A stretch of DNA of 64,000 bases. Source: Plantago major. Its lineage: Eukaryota > Streptophyta > Magnoliopsida > Lamiales > Plantaginaceae. Position numbers and translations under genes: made by a program. Below, piece after piece: positions 21,101-31,634 of this stretch (position 1 is the stretch's first letter; each line of letters opens with the position of its first letter). The stretch lies in the NCBI GenBank assembly GCA_026545765.1, contig CM048840.1:48596580-48660579 (forward strand), given 5' to 3'. The notes beneath the pieces were generated by a model that was not told where the DNA came from, ran no database searches, and saw only the letters and a program-made list of their open reading frames with translations.

Positions 21101-23850
21101 CAAGGGTAAGGCTGTGTGCATATATGTCCTCATTCCCCTACATCCTTCAAAGGTCTGGAGTGCTTAAGCACAGGGTTTGCCCTTTTACAGGGCATGATTC
21201 TCTTGTCTCAATTGACTGCTGCCATGTGTTGCTGTCTTGGTTAATACTTAGTATTATAATGGCGTTTCCTTGTTCTGCAGTCTAATTTCAAACCTCCGAA
21301 GCCAATTCGTGGAGGTATCCCTATTTGCTTTCCACAGGTTCTTTTAACTGCCCCTACTCTTTTCCAATATCCACATATTATTTCTTATTTGGAGGCTTAT
21401 GATAGCACATTGCTCGACTTTTCAGTTCTCAAACTTCGGACCTCTTGATTCCCATGGATTTGCAAGAAACAGGTTTTGGAGCATTGACCCTTCCCCACCC
21501 CCATGCCCAACCAACTCCTCCAATAAAGCACATGTAGACTTGATTTTGAAGCCAACTGAGGAAGACTTGAAAATCTGGCCTCATAGGTATGCAAGTCAGG
21601 TCTTTCTTTCTTTTGTGATGCACTTAGTTCTTCTGGTCCATATGTGCCTTGATAATCATTTGTGCCGCATATGTTTATTGTTCTTTTATAGATTTGAGTT
21701 CCGCCTGCGTGTAACGCTGGGGCCTGGTGGAGATCTGATGTTGACATCTCGTATCAGAAATACTAATACTGATGGAAAGCCTTTTTCCTTCACATTTGCT
21801 TTACATACCTATTTCTCTGTTTCCGACATCAGGTACTGCTATGTTTCATTTATGAAGAGGTGATATAATTTTGTTGTTCCATAGTAGATTATTTTGCCTT
21901 TGGTGCTTTTCTGTCCTTCTAAGACATGCTTCATGTGTTGAGTGTAGTCATTTAACAAAAATGGAAATAAAATAAAATAAACGGAGAAATGGAGAATATA
22001 ATTGAGGAATTGGGGCACGTGTAATGCACTTGCCCATTAACAGCAAGGGAGAGGGGCTGTGCGTGTTGCGGTGCTCTGCCTGCACAAAATTGGAGACTCT
22101 CTGTCTCTCTATATATGTCCCAAAGCTGTTTATGCACTAGTCCATAAATATATATCTGCACTCTTCAATTTATTTTATCAAACACCACTTTGAACGAATA
22201 TAATGTTGACTTCTTTCCATGTTTCTTGAAACATAGCTGCTTGTTCGGTGAGAAAAATTATGACTATGCAATCTGTTCAGTAATAAGAGTCTGGGAAAGT
22301 ATTAGGCTCTGCTTTTCTATTGGAAATGAGAAGATATAGAGATATCCGGTGAGCTGAGAGTTATAGTTGGGCTGCTGTAGCTGTGATAAAATGTTCATGC
22401 GATGAGTGTGAGTAATAATAAGACATGATGTTTGTTAAACGACCACTGAAGGCTCACATCCGACCCCCCTGGTTCTACCAAGAGGATGTGAACTTGCAAC
22501 CAAGATACGGATGCATAAAGTAATATCATCAATTTTATTGTTTAGTAAACAATTTTTCTCCATTACAAAAATTATGGAAGTCCGGTTCATGTTATTATAG
22601 TTCTTATCTGACTTTCTGTGCTTCTATTCGAGTAACTGGATGCTCCGTCAACAGCCTTTGTGGTTAGATAATAATTTTTGCAAACTTCACATCTCGTACA
22701 TTCAGGTCAACATTTCAAAGATGCTGGGTCTTAATGTTTTTTTTCTTTTCCTGTTGTTTATAAAAGTTGACATTTTAAAATTTCTTATTTCAACTATGTT
22801 GAGTAAAATGTGAATAGGTAAAAGGTTTATTTGTTGCTATTGGTTGACCAATCATTGAATCTGTGAACGTACTAAACAGTAGATCATTCTTAGATTTAGC
22901 TTACTGTACTGCTCTTTTATATCTGACTTTAAAAATCCATTTTCAGTGAAGTACGTGTTGAAGGATTAGAGACACTTGATTATCTTGATAACCTGCGGAA
23001 AAGACAACGATTTACTGAACAAGGGGATGCAATCACTTTCGAATCAGAAGTGAGTTTAGAATATCACAATGCACCAGTATTTTCCTCTTGTTCAGCTAAT
23101 TTCCTTGAGAAGTTATTATCCTATTTGGTATCTTATTAGGTAGACAGGATATATCTCAGTACACCAACGAAGATTGCTATTCTCGACCATGAAAAGAAGC
23201 GAACATTTGTCATTCGAAAAGATGGTCTTCCAGATGCTGGTAAGATTGATGATACATACATGTCCTGTGTGTTGTGAGTCTGCAAAATTGTTCATCTTTA
23301 CTATGATAGTTTCTCAAGGGCTATTGCTGGTATAGTTGGGATATATGTGCTGAAATTATATGATGCAAGGAAGTAAATGAATGATTTTTCTGCTTCCACT
23401 TTTCATGTAAATTTGATTATGGCACTTCTCCCAAAAGTCTGCAAATTTTCTTTGTAGAGTTGCTTTGTTGACATATAGATCCATCTTCTGTGCCGATGGA
23501 TTTAGCTTATGAGTTATGTGCATGTGCTTGAAATGCCTGTTATCCTTATTTTGATGAGAACTCTATCCTTGATGTAGTCTTTGGTACTATTATTCTATAG
23601 AAGTTTAGTACAAAATTCTGAATATATGTTTGCAGTTGTTTGGAATCCTTGGGAAAAGAAGGCAAAATCAATGGTTGATTTTGGGGATGAAGAATACAAG
23701 AATATGCTGTGTGTTGAGGCAGCAGCAATAGAAAACCCCATTACCTTGAAGCCTGGTGAGGAGTGGAAGGGAAGGCTGGAACTTTCTGCCGTGCCTTCAA
23801 GTTATCGCAGTGGACAACTTGATCCTCAGAGAGTTCTCCAAGGAAACTAA
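18176..23850 (+). CDS. Glucose-6-phosphate 1-epimerase (aldose 1-epimerase family), 8 exons
   Basis: Exons: 18176-18295, 19846-19920, 21281-21337, 21426-21586, 21692-21832, 22947-23049, 23140-23239, 23636-23850. They sum to 972 nt, 323 residues, with clean GT-AG joins. The protein matches the plant 'putative glucose-6-phosphate 1-epimerase / apospory-associated protein C' family, which interconverts alpha and beta anomers of hexose 6-phosphates. Visible motifs: FYGAHLTSWK (residues ~43-52), RGGIPICFPQFSNFGPL, DSHGFARN with His94, ALHTYFSVSDI with the presumed catalytic His176, and CVEAAAI with the presumed catalytic Glu280. The His-Glu spacing fits the yeast YMR099C type. The alanine/proline-rich start (SSAAPAPAAAQ) is short and not a clear transit peptide, so cytosolic location is likely. 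No disabling changes. Confidence 0.95.
18300..18815 (+). repeat. Three degenerate tandem copies in intron 1 of the epimerase gene
   Basis: A unit of about 160-190 bp containing ATTGATCTGTTTCGCAC...TTATTACTCTC...GGATAATTTGCATTCA...GTGTGGAT is present near 18300-18488, 18489-18657 and, more diverged, 18658-18815. Copies 1 and 2 are close; copy 3 is older. The position is directly after exon 1, where plant enhancing introns act. Confidence 0.75.
19389..19601. mobile_element. Stowaway-type MITE in intron 1 of the epimerase gene
   Basis: CTCCCTCCGTCCCAAT at the left and GGGGCGGAGGGAG at the right are inverted, with TA at 19387-19388 and 19602-19603. 213 bp, non-coding. Confidence 0.9.
20503..20732. 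mobile_element. Tourist/Harbinger-type MITE in intron 2 of the epimerase gene
   Basis: The ends GGCCTCATTTGGTTTGAG and CTCAAACCAAATGAAGCC are inverted copies with one mismatch, flanked by TTA on both sides (20500-20502, 20733-20735), the PIF/Harbinger target. 230 bp. Just upstream, 20397-20494 (GGGGGTGTTTGGTATAG ... ACCAATCAGGCCC) looks like a second, older element of the same kind. Confidence 0.9.
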
Positions 23851-25182
23851 ATGATCTAATGTTCTTATATACACCTAGACAGGTACTACAGTAATCTTTC
23901 TCTCCTCTGATAGTTCCCTTCTCTCGAACTATTATTCATAATAAGCCCTGCTGACTGTAACTTGGAGAATCTGGAAATGTTTTGTAATGGGAACTGCCAA
24001 AACATTTAAATTTCTTTATTTGGAAGTTGGAACATACTGATTGGATGAACTTATTTGGACATGCTAACGTTCACTACCAAAAACTTCCTAGTATTATGTA
24101 CTACCTAGAAGATATGGACTCATTGTAGTTGTTTAAGCTTCTAGTTTATTGTTCATGGCATCAGTTTGAGTAACTTGTATAAAGGAAGTAAACTGATACT
24201 GATGTGCATTATTTCCGAAATCATGTTACTATAATGATATTAATTTGGTTTCTGGTCTATAAAATACCCCACATCTTTCTTTGTTCACCCTGGTATTTAG
24301 GTTTGCACAGTCTCTAAGAGGAACTAATTTTGTTTCAGGTGGTCTCCTGCAATGTGGAGCTACAAGGTGTGGAAATAACATGTGTTCAAGACTTGTTTTA
24401 GCGTCTTGTCCTTAATATATAATACAGTGTAATAATTCTACTTGCCGGACGAAATGGGGTTGTTGTTGTAGTATACTTGGTGATATGTTTTGGTGGGGTT
24501 TATGGGAATGTAGTCAAGAAGCCATTCCTATGGCGGGATCAAGTATACTACTATCTATCTTGCTGGGCTATATTGTGGATTGATTCCTGATGGTGATACC
24601 TGAACTGCTGAACCTGTATGAGAAGTCATTTTTACGTTTCCATGGTATACCAAATTGTTATACAGTATAATTTTGTGGTAATCTTGCTGTTTCTAAATAT
24701 TTTTCAGTTGACCTAGTCTCAAGGAAAACATGTTATGAGACGTCAAAGTTTATACCTCATGATCCGTGCTGGAGATTAACTGCACAGTGCATACATCAGT
24801 GTCAATTTTAAGTGAAAACTTAAAGTAATGATATTATATCAAAAAGTGGATAAAAAGGTGTATTTTTAATAGCAAAGTTTAATTTGTAGGTAAAGTTTAT
24901 TATTTATTTGACGTGGGATAACTTCTTTTTTTTCTGTTAATATTCTGCGGGACAAGTGAAGTATGACTTTTCCTTTTATCTTTTATACTAAGATAGGCTT
25001 TTCCTAAGAATTTCACTTTGCATGATTGCATACGATTCATTCTCCAGTCCCCGTATTGTGTGTTGCTTCATCCTTAGTGGAAATAGGTGTATTGCGTCTG
25101 TGTCCAACGCACGATTTAAGTTGCCAGGAATGACAGTTCTGATTATTTCAGGGGAAATTATGTTAAAAGCTCTACTGGTATA
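23851..25182 (+). other. 3' region of the epimerase gene and intergenic DNA
   Basis: 23851-24480 is probably 3' UTR. It contains a possible UTR intron (donor CAG|GTACTAC near 23880, acceptor TTTCAG near 24339); no coding is seen. 24480-25182 is AT-rich and shows nothing I can name. Confidence 0.35.
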
Positions 25183-25440
25183 CTCCTCTAGCCCATGCCA
25201 GTTGTACGGTTTGCACTAATTCGCTGTCAACAAATTCAAATTTTGGCCATGAATAAATCTCAAATGGTAATATTAAAATCTTCAATTGTACTATATAATG
25301 AAAATTTGGATCATAAATTTTCATTTTATAGTACAATTGAAGATTTTATTATTACCATTTGAGATTTATTCGTGATCAATGTTTAAATTTATTACCCGCA
25401 AATTAGTACAAACTGAACAACTGGCATGGGACGGAGAGAG
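25183..25440. mobile_element. Long-hairpin MITE (Stowaway-like), 258 bp
   Basis: The whole element folds back on itself. The left arm contains GCCCATGCCAGTTGTAC and AAATCTCAAATGGTAATA; the right arm contains the inverses AACAACTGGCATGGGAC and TATTACCATTTGAGATTT. TA flanks both ends (25181-25182 and 25441-25442). The arms differ by only a few bases, so it is rather young. A transcript would form an almost perfect duplex, a good source of small RNA. Confidence 0.88.
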
Positions 25441-27763
25441 TATGTTAAATTACATGTAGCATAACTTCCTTAGAAAGTCCGAGCATGGACATCAAGGAGA
25501 TACTCTCCATCGCATTTTCATCTCTTTGTCCTTTGTCGCAATAGATTTGGTAGCTAGCAATTATACTGCAGTTAACCTGGATGGTTTTGACTTTTGAACT
25601 TTGATCATCGAAAATTGAAACCAAATTCCATTTCAGCTAGTCATTATTTGAAAAGTGGGATAAAAATAGTAATCTGGCGCCAGCGAATTTGTGAGAGTAT
25701 GCTGTAGTGCAGACCCATGTGAGGTTAGGATAAAACCATATCCAATTCAATCTGCTAATACACGAGTAATGCTCCCTATTCACCAAATAATGTACTCCAT
25801 TTTATCATTTTTAATGCTAATCTCATTTCAGATGATTCTACTTTGAAAATATAATTTTTATTAACAAAAGCATATTATAACGGAACCTCACTTTATCAAT
25901 TGTTCATTACTCTCCATCCAAAAAGTATCTCACTCGCGGTTTTTATATTATGATCCATGACTATTAAAATGTATCGCAAAAATGCCATATTTGCCGCGCT
26001 GTTTAGTTTTTACTTAATAGTACCATAATAAATTATCCCACTGAAACAATCCTAAATAATAAGTAGTATTTTATTAAATCTGTAAAAAAGGTTCAAACTT
26101 ACATTAACGAGTCGGACGGTGCATATACTACTCCTATCAGTATTAGACACCCGATTGTTTGTTTATTTGTTCTCATAGACTAGTCAAAGTCACCTTGGCC
26201 AATGGCCAGCGAACTATGAGTGGGATTAGCTTGATTATGTAAACGACGACCAGATCGTTAGATAATATTAATACAGTAACATAGGAAAAAGATGGAAGAT
26301 TCTTAGGGATTTAAAAAAGGTAAAAAAACCTTGCCATATGAATTTTTCGGGGCTTTCAGGGACTGCATACTCAGAGAGTCAGAGTCCAAGGATAAATGAC
26401 TACTAATATGTATCCTGATTTATATCAGGACCTATTTTTCTAGGATTTTTTACCATGAGAAGTTGAAATACACACAACTTCTATTTAAATTTTTTAAATT
26501 ATAAGAAAAATAGTAGCTTCGATAAAAAGTCCAACTATTGACAGTGTCCTTGAGTTTAGGTGAGTCTCCCAATATACAGTCTAACCAAATGTTGAGGAAA
26601 AAAACAAACAAACATCATGAATTATTTAAAAATATTAGTATATTTCGTAAACATCAAATTATATATTGTTAACAGCATCAACATTTTAATTATGAATATC
26701 AGTGTTTCTCTTAACAAATAAGCACTGCTATATATAGACGGTTTTCCATGGGTACTTTGTGTAGTTTTTAGTTATATTTTAAACATTAAATTAATTCCAA
26801 CATGGAAAAAATACGGGAATTATTATTGGACCACACATATAATTAATGGTAGTAAAAGCATCAATCGACCGCATCATAAAATTATTGGTTGCATGTCCAT
26901 GGTGAGACTGAATATAATATCTGAGAAAACAAAATGTCAACCATAAAAAATAAAGAAATCAAACAAGAGGATAATTTAAACAATTACAAAATTATTACCG
27001 AAATTTCTTCAATACATAAAGTCTTAAGGAAAATTCGATGCTACACTAGTAAAATAGAAATTTTGTTCGATTTATATATCTAAACAAAATAGTAGTAGTA
27101 TGTATGTAGGGGCGAAGGTTTGATTACTGTAGGTAGGGCTTAACCACCCTTCTAAAGATTTTTTTTTCAAATAAACATAAAAACAATGAACATATATTTG
27201 AAAAAGATAGCATAGATAAGATAATTTCAATATAATTAAATATGAGAGGTTAGTATGAGAGATATTGAATAAAGTAGAAGACATTATTGAATCGAACAAG
27301 AGGAAGGTAAGTTTGCGGTCGACTAGTAGTGAGAGGAGGGCCGTTCCTTCAAAAGTGATTTGAAAAGATTCATCAATTGGATTGATCGGTCATAAGAACA
27401 CAATTCACGGTTCATATGATTGGAAACAAATTAAGAATAATAAAATGGACTTCATAGATTTAGGGTATAGGGGATGAGAAATTGAAATCAAGACGTCCCA
27501 AAATTGAATGTGAGAAGTTGAATTTGAGACGAAGAGAGTATTATTGATGAATTTATAATATTTTATCTTTTAAAACAAATACATTTATAAGTCTTGATAT
27601 GGAAAAATAATTTTAAATTGAACCTCACCCACGATGAGATCCCGACTTCGCCCCCTCATAATCGTCTAAATGCTAGATCAGAATTGTAAATTGTGACAAG
27701 AAATTAAAAAACTCGCACACAACACAACCCGTACCTACTAACCCTTCACAACAAGTTTTTTTT
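25441..27763. other. Intergenic, AT-rich, nothing recognised
   Basis: No coding exon, RNA gene or bounded transposon is seen. Short reading frames here lack any family signal. Confidence 0.5.
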
Positions 27764-27925
27764 TCGGGGGGACTTGGGATACGGAATCTTGAGGTTTTAA
27801 ATCAAGCATTCCAACTTAAGTTACTTTGGAGACTGTTACAGGAGCCTAATTCGCTGTGGGCCCAGGTTTTTAATCAAAATATTTTTCCCTTTCTTCGATG
27901 CTTCATGCTCAATCGTTTCCATCTA
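27764..27925 (+). pseudogene. LINE reverse-transcriptase C-terminal fragment
   Basis: Read in the frame of 27770, it gives GLGIRNLEVLNQAFQLKLLW followed by RLLQEPNSLWAQVFNQNIFP. This is the well-known region between the RT and the zinc-binding domain of plant non-LTR retrotransposons. The fragment is only about 45 codons long and breaks off where the CACTA end begins. Confidence 0.8.
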
Positions 27926-28090
27926 CACTACAAAAAAAAAACGCTGTTTAGCGACGGTTAGCGACGGATAATAAGTCCGTCGCCTTTTTTGGCATCACAA
28001 GCCATTAAGCGACGGATAAATGGTTGACCGTCATTGCCCTTTTTTGTGACGGATAAGTATCCGTCGCTAATTAGTGACGAGTAAGGGGTT
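27926..28090 (+). mobile_element. CACTA (En/Spm) transposon left end
   Basis: The terminus CACTACAAAAAAAAA is followed by clustered sub-terminal repeats of the type AGCGACGGA and its inverse TCCGTCGC (about 27950-28075). This pair of signs is typical of plant CACTA elements. I do not find the opposite terminus (GTAGTG), so the right border is unknown and the element may be truncated. The insertion is into the LINE fragment. Confidence 0.75.
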
Positions 28091-28894
28091 TTTTAAAAAA
28101 AATCTATAAATCTGCAGATTTATGTAGGTTTATTCTAGGTTTATCTAGATAAATATCCAGTTTTATCTAGGTTTATTGTATTTACCTAGATATTATTTGG
28201 AGACGAGACGAAACGAAACAATTTTATCTATGTTTATTATAAATAAATCGACAATATACAATATTGTATATACAATATGCAATAATACAATATTCAATAA
28301 TAATTATTCAATAATACAATACAATACAAAATTAATAAGAAAAAAGAAAAAAAATATAGACAAGGTAAAAAAACAGCCTTCTTCTCCGTCGGTGGATCTT
28401 CACTGCTCTTGATCGATCTTCACGTGATCTGACTACTCATCGGAAGCAGGTGGTGGATCTTGTTGCATCTTGACGGATCTAGTCGGATCTTGACTACTGG
28501 GTTTTAAAATATTTATAAAAATAGAGAAAATTGTCCTTCTCCCCCCTGGAAATTTGATTGATCGTGGAGAGAGAGCTCGTGAAGCTCAGATCCGCCATTA
28601 ATGGTGTTTCGAGCTTCTTGAGCTCTGAATCCGTCGATTTTTGAATCTAGTGAAGAGAAGACGGAGAAACGATGGCGAAGTTGATGTCGAATGGTCGGAG
28701 ATGGTGGCCAGAATCGGAGACGCAGCGGGGATGGTGGCTGTTCTTAATGGATCCAGCCGGTGTGGTGTTGGGTGGGTGGGAGGCAGTGGTGGAGGGAGGC
28801 GGTACGTACAGTGGTGGTGGAAGAGAGGTGGAGGATTAGTGGTGGTGGTGGGAGTCGGTGGATGGGAGCTGGAGTTGGGTGGTGGTGCGTAGGT
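28091..28894. other. Possible internal CACTA DNA, with GC-rich stretch
   Basis: 28100-28350 is very AT-rich with overlapping ATATTGTATA/AATAATACAAT repeats. 28385-28500 repeats GGATCTT-type words. 28640-28890 is GC-rich, and both strands give low-complexity frames (Gly/Val or Pro/His rich) with no family resemblance. It may be the start of a transposon gene or a captured gene piece; I cannot tell. Confidence 0.3.
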
Positions 28895-29160
28895 CTGTAT
28901 ACGAACCGAACGAGCCGAGCTTTACCATAAACTAGCCTTGTTCGAGTTAGGTGCACTTGTGTTCGTGTTCGTGTTCGAGATCGATGAGCTTCAAAAGATC
29001 GAGCTCGAGTTCGGTCTACTTCTAAATAGCTCGGATATGTTCGTGAACAGTTCATTCGTTTATGTTTGTTTGTGTTCTGTTCGTTTGTGTTCGACAATTA
29101 TGATCGTTTATGTTCGAAATTTGCTCGTTTAGCTCGAACAAGGTCAAATAATTATCAATT
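28895..29160. repeat. GTTCG-rich repeat (probable hAT-like non-autonomous element end)
   Basis: Dense repeats of GTTCGTGTTCG, TCGAGCTCGAG, GTTCGTTTGTGTTCG and AACGAGCCGAGC. This wording is common at the ends of plant hAT-like MITEs. No terminal pair or target duplication was found. A related piece is near 17740-17840. Confidence 0.45.
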
Positions 29161-29735
29161 TTCAAATCTAACATCCACAATATGCATAAAATACTTCTGT
29201 TTGTTACATTCGAAACACCAGGTTTCAATCGACAAAGTCGAAGTCGACCTCTTTGAAATTATATAATTTAATTGAACAATTTACATTTACGGTTTAGGAT
29301 TAAATCCGAGTCAAAGTTAAAAAATGTTGGTTGCAAAAAGTCAAAACGTAACATTTATAGTGGGACGAAGGGAGTATATAAAATATAACTTAGCATAACT
29401 GAACTGAATGAGTTTGGAGACGAAAATAACATAGCCTAATTTATTTCACAATACTTCCTCAACATACAGTATATATTACCTGGGTCTCCTAGTGAGTGCT
29501 GAGCTACTGGTATAGTGCTATATGCTTACTTATCCATGCAATTAAGAGTCACTAAGATTTAAGCGTCCATGTGCCGACCATAAGATGCATAGCACGTTGT
29601 AGGTAGTATTATCACATCATTGATCATACCAAAACAACTGTCAATTACCAATTATCTATTGACTAAGTGCGTTTATTAGCTACGTCCCAATCAGTTAAGA
29701 CAATCACTAGCTAGTTTAATTATACTATTATATTA

Positions 29736-29967
29736 CTCCCTTCATTTCAGAAAAAGTGTTACAATTTGGATTTGCACCAATTTTAAGAAAAAGTAGAAAA
29801 TACAAGTGGCCCCCCTATTATTAGAAATTAACTGAGTGGCATATTGTAATAAAAGTGAAAGGTAGGGAGATTTATTATTTAACTAGTTTCCATAAATGGA
29901 AATTGTAACACTTTTAGTGAAACGCCGAAAAAGGAAAATTGTAACACTTTCTCTAAAATGGAGGGAG
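29736..29967. mobile_element. Stowaway-type MITE, family A copy 1
   Basis: CTCCCTTCATTTCAG on the left, ATGGAGGGAG on the right, TA on both sides (29734-29735, 29968-29969). 232 bp. The interior (ACAATTTGGATTTGCACC, GTAACACTTTTAGTGAAACG) is nearly identical to the copy at 59410-59642 and related to 40694-40962. Confidence 0.9.
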
Positions 29968-29977
29968 TATTTGTTAC

Positions 29978-30277
29978 CAGGCCCGGCCCTGAGCATGCGC
30001 GAGCAGCCCGTCCGCTCAGGGCCCCCTATTTTGAAGAGCCCCCATTTTAAATTTGAGATTATGTATATATCAATTTTCATACAATAATTAAATATTAAAA
30101 TCCATGTCTCCTAGTGGTTAAAGCTATATCTACTTTACAAAAGGTCTTGGGTTCAATCCATGAAGGTCTAAATATTTTTATTTTATTTATCTTGAATATT
30201 TTTTCTTTCATTATATTATTTTTAGGGCCCCAATTAGAATTTCGCACAGGGCCACCTAAATCCCCGGGCCGGCCCTG
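29978..30277. mobile_element. hAT-type MITE, 300 bp, perfect 8-bp target duplication
   Basis: Left end CAGGCCCGGCCCTGAG and right end CCCCGGGCCGGCCCTG are imperfect inverted repeats starting with CAGG. The 8-bp duplication TTTGTTAC is perfect (29970-29977 and 30278-30285), diagnostic of hAT transposition. The interior holds a tRNA-like module at about 30101-30166. Confidence 0.95.
30101..30166 (+). ncRNA. tRNA-like (SINE-type) Pol III promoter module inside the hAT MITE
   Basis: CTAGTGGTTAAAG at 30111-30123 resembles a Pol III A box, and GGTTCAATCC at 30150-30159 fits the B box (GGTTCRANYCC) closely. The spacing of about 30 bp is right for a tRNA-derived promoter. It does not form a clean cloverleaf, so it is not a functional tRNA gene. 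A similar arrangement occurs on the other strand at 63171-63217. Confidence 0.55.
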
Positions 30278-31548
30278 TTTGTTACTTCCTTCGTTCCAAA
30301 CTCAACTTACTGGTACGAGTTTCAATAGTAAAACAATATAATGATTATAATCTTTACTATTCTGAAAGAGAACTACCCAAAGGTAGTTGTTACACCAATC
30401 AATTTAATTTTGACCAATTGATTAATTTTGACTTCAAATTTCACCTATAAAAATAAAGCTAAAAAGGAAAAGAAAAAAAGAAGGGAGTTGCACATCATCT
30501 CCCACTACTTTCACCATTATAATCACCAAAATTTATATTTTTATTAATTACTCATATAATTAACATATATTATGATTGAATTTTTAATTAACTAAGTATA
30601 AGTTTAAATATATATTATAATGTTTATATTTTGCATATTTAAATTGTAATATGAGACTCATTTATTTGGCACGTGAATTTTCACGTGCACAATTTTACTA
30701 GTAATTTAAAGATTATTAGGTGGAATGAATAAAATTATGAGAGATAGCACTATATATAAATGAGGGTTGATATAGTTTTAACGAATGAATAATAACTAAA
30801 TTTTAATGGGTTGTGAGAGGGTAGAAGTGAATTAAAGTTGCAATCTAAAGTGTAATACGGAAGACTCAATTAAAATTGAGTATTGTATAAAGTTGCAATC
30901 AAAATTAATTCTAAATTGCAATCCAAACATGTATAAGTTTTTCACTTTATAGGAGATTATGAGATTAATACAAATAAAATAGAGAAATTGGAAAGATTAG
31001 ATTGGGACATGGAGTAATTTATGAAGAATACCAACAAATGGAATAGAAGCAAGAAGACTTGCCCTTAAGCTATTGGACAAAGTCCTCTAACGATCAATTA
31101 AGCAGCCTCACGCTTGTCCTTTCTGATGCGCAACAATCCACTAACCTTTATATATTTTATTTATTTTCTTGGAACGAGTTCGACCAAAATTCGAACAAAA
31201 TGAGCCGAACTTGAAAAACTAATTCGTTTTGTTGACGAGCAAAGCCAATCTTGGAACGTGATTACAACTCAAGTTCACAATATATACATCTCGATTCATT
31301 AAACAACCATTGGACGGAAGGAGTTACTTGCATTATGATTTATGATCCCGTTTGATTTGTTCATGTTCTGAATGACCGTTTGTCTTGTCTAGTTGTTATA
31401 ATCATCAACATGGATATTGTTGACATTGTGAACATGAATGCAAACTATTTCCAGTCATGTAAATAGATTAGTTAGTTTAATTACAAGTAGAAGTGTTATG
31501 CAATAAACATGGTCTGTTCAAATAATTACAGCAACATGTAATGTAGAC
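30278..31548. other. Intergenic and upstream region of the peroxidase gene
   Basis: AT-rich; no coding seen. 30290-31020 contains repeated text of the TTGCAATC type but no bounded element. 31165-31250 has another GAACGAGTTCG-type hAT-like scrap. Confidence 0.4.
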
Positions 31549-31556
31549 TATAAATA
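31549..31556 (+). promoter_or_regulatory. TATA box of the peroxidase gene
   Basis: TATAAATA lies 79 bp upstream of the ATG at 31635, giving a predicted start near 31580 and a short A-rich leader of about 55 nt. Confidence 0.7.
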
Positions 31557-31634
31557 GATCCAGACTCAGCAACATTTCATACCTAAACATAAGCATAGTT
31601 GCATGTGGTGAAACTACAACTACCAAACAAAAAC

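Noticed and set aside
28641..29097. Gly/Val-rich (+) and Pro/His/Arg-rich (-) reading frames
   Set aside because: Low-complexity readings of a GGTGG-rich stretch on both strands; no family resemblance, no start context or splice support.
30101..30166. Functional tRNA gene
   Set aside because: A- and B-box-like motifs are present, but I cannot form the acceptor stem or anticodon arm; SINE-like at best.
31599..31634. Upstream TTG-started extension of the peroxidase frame
   Set aside because: Not an ATG, and it would place charged residues before a complete signal peptide that starts at 31635.
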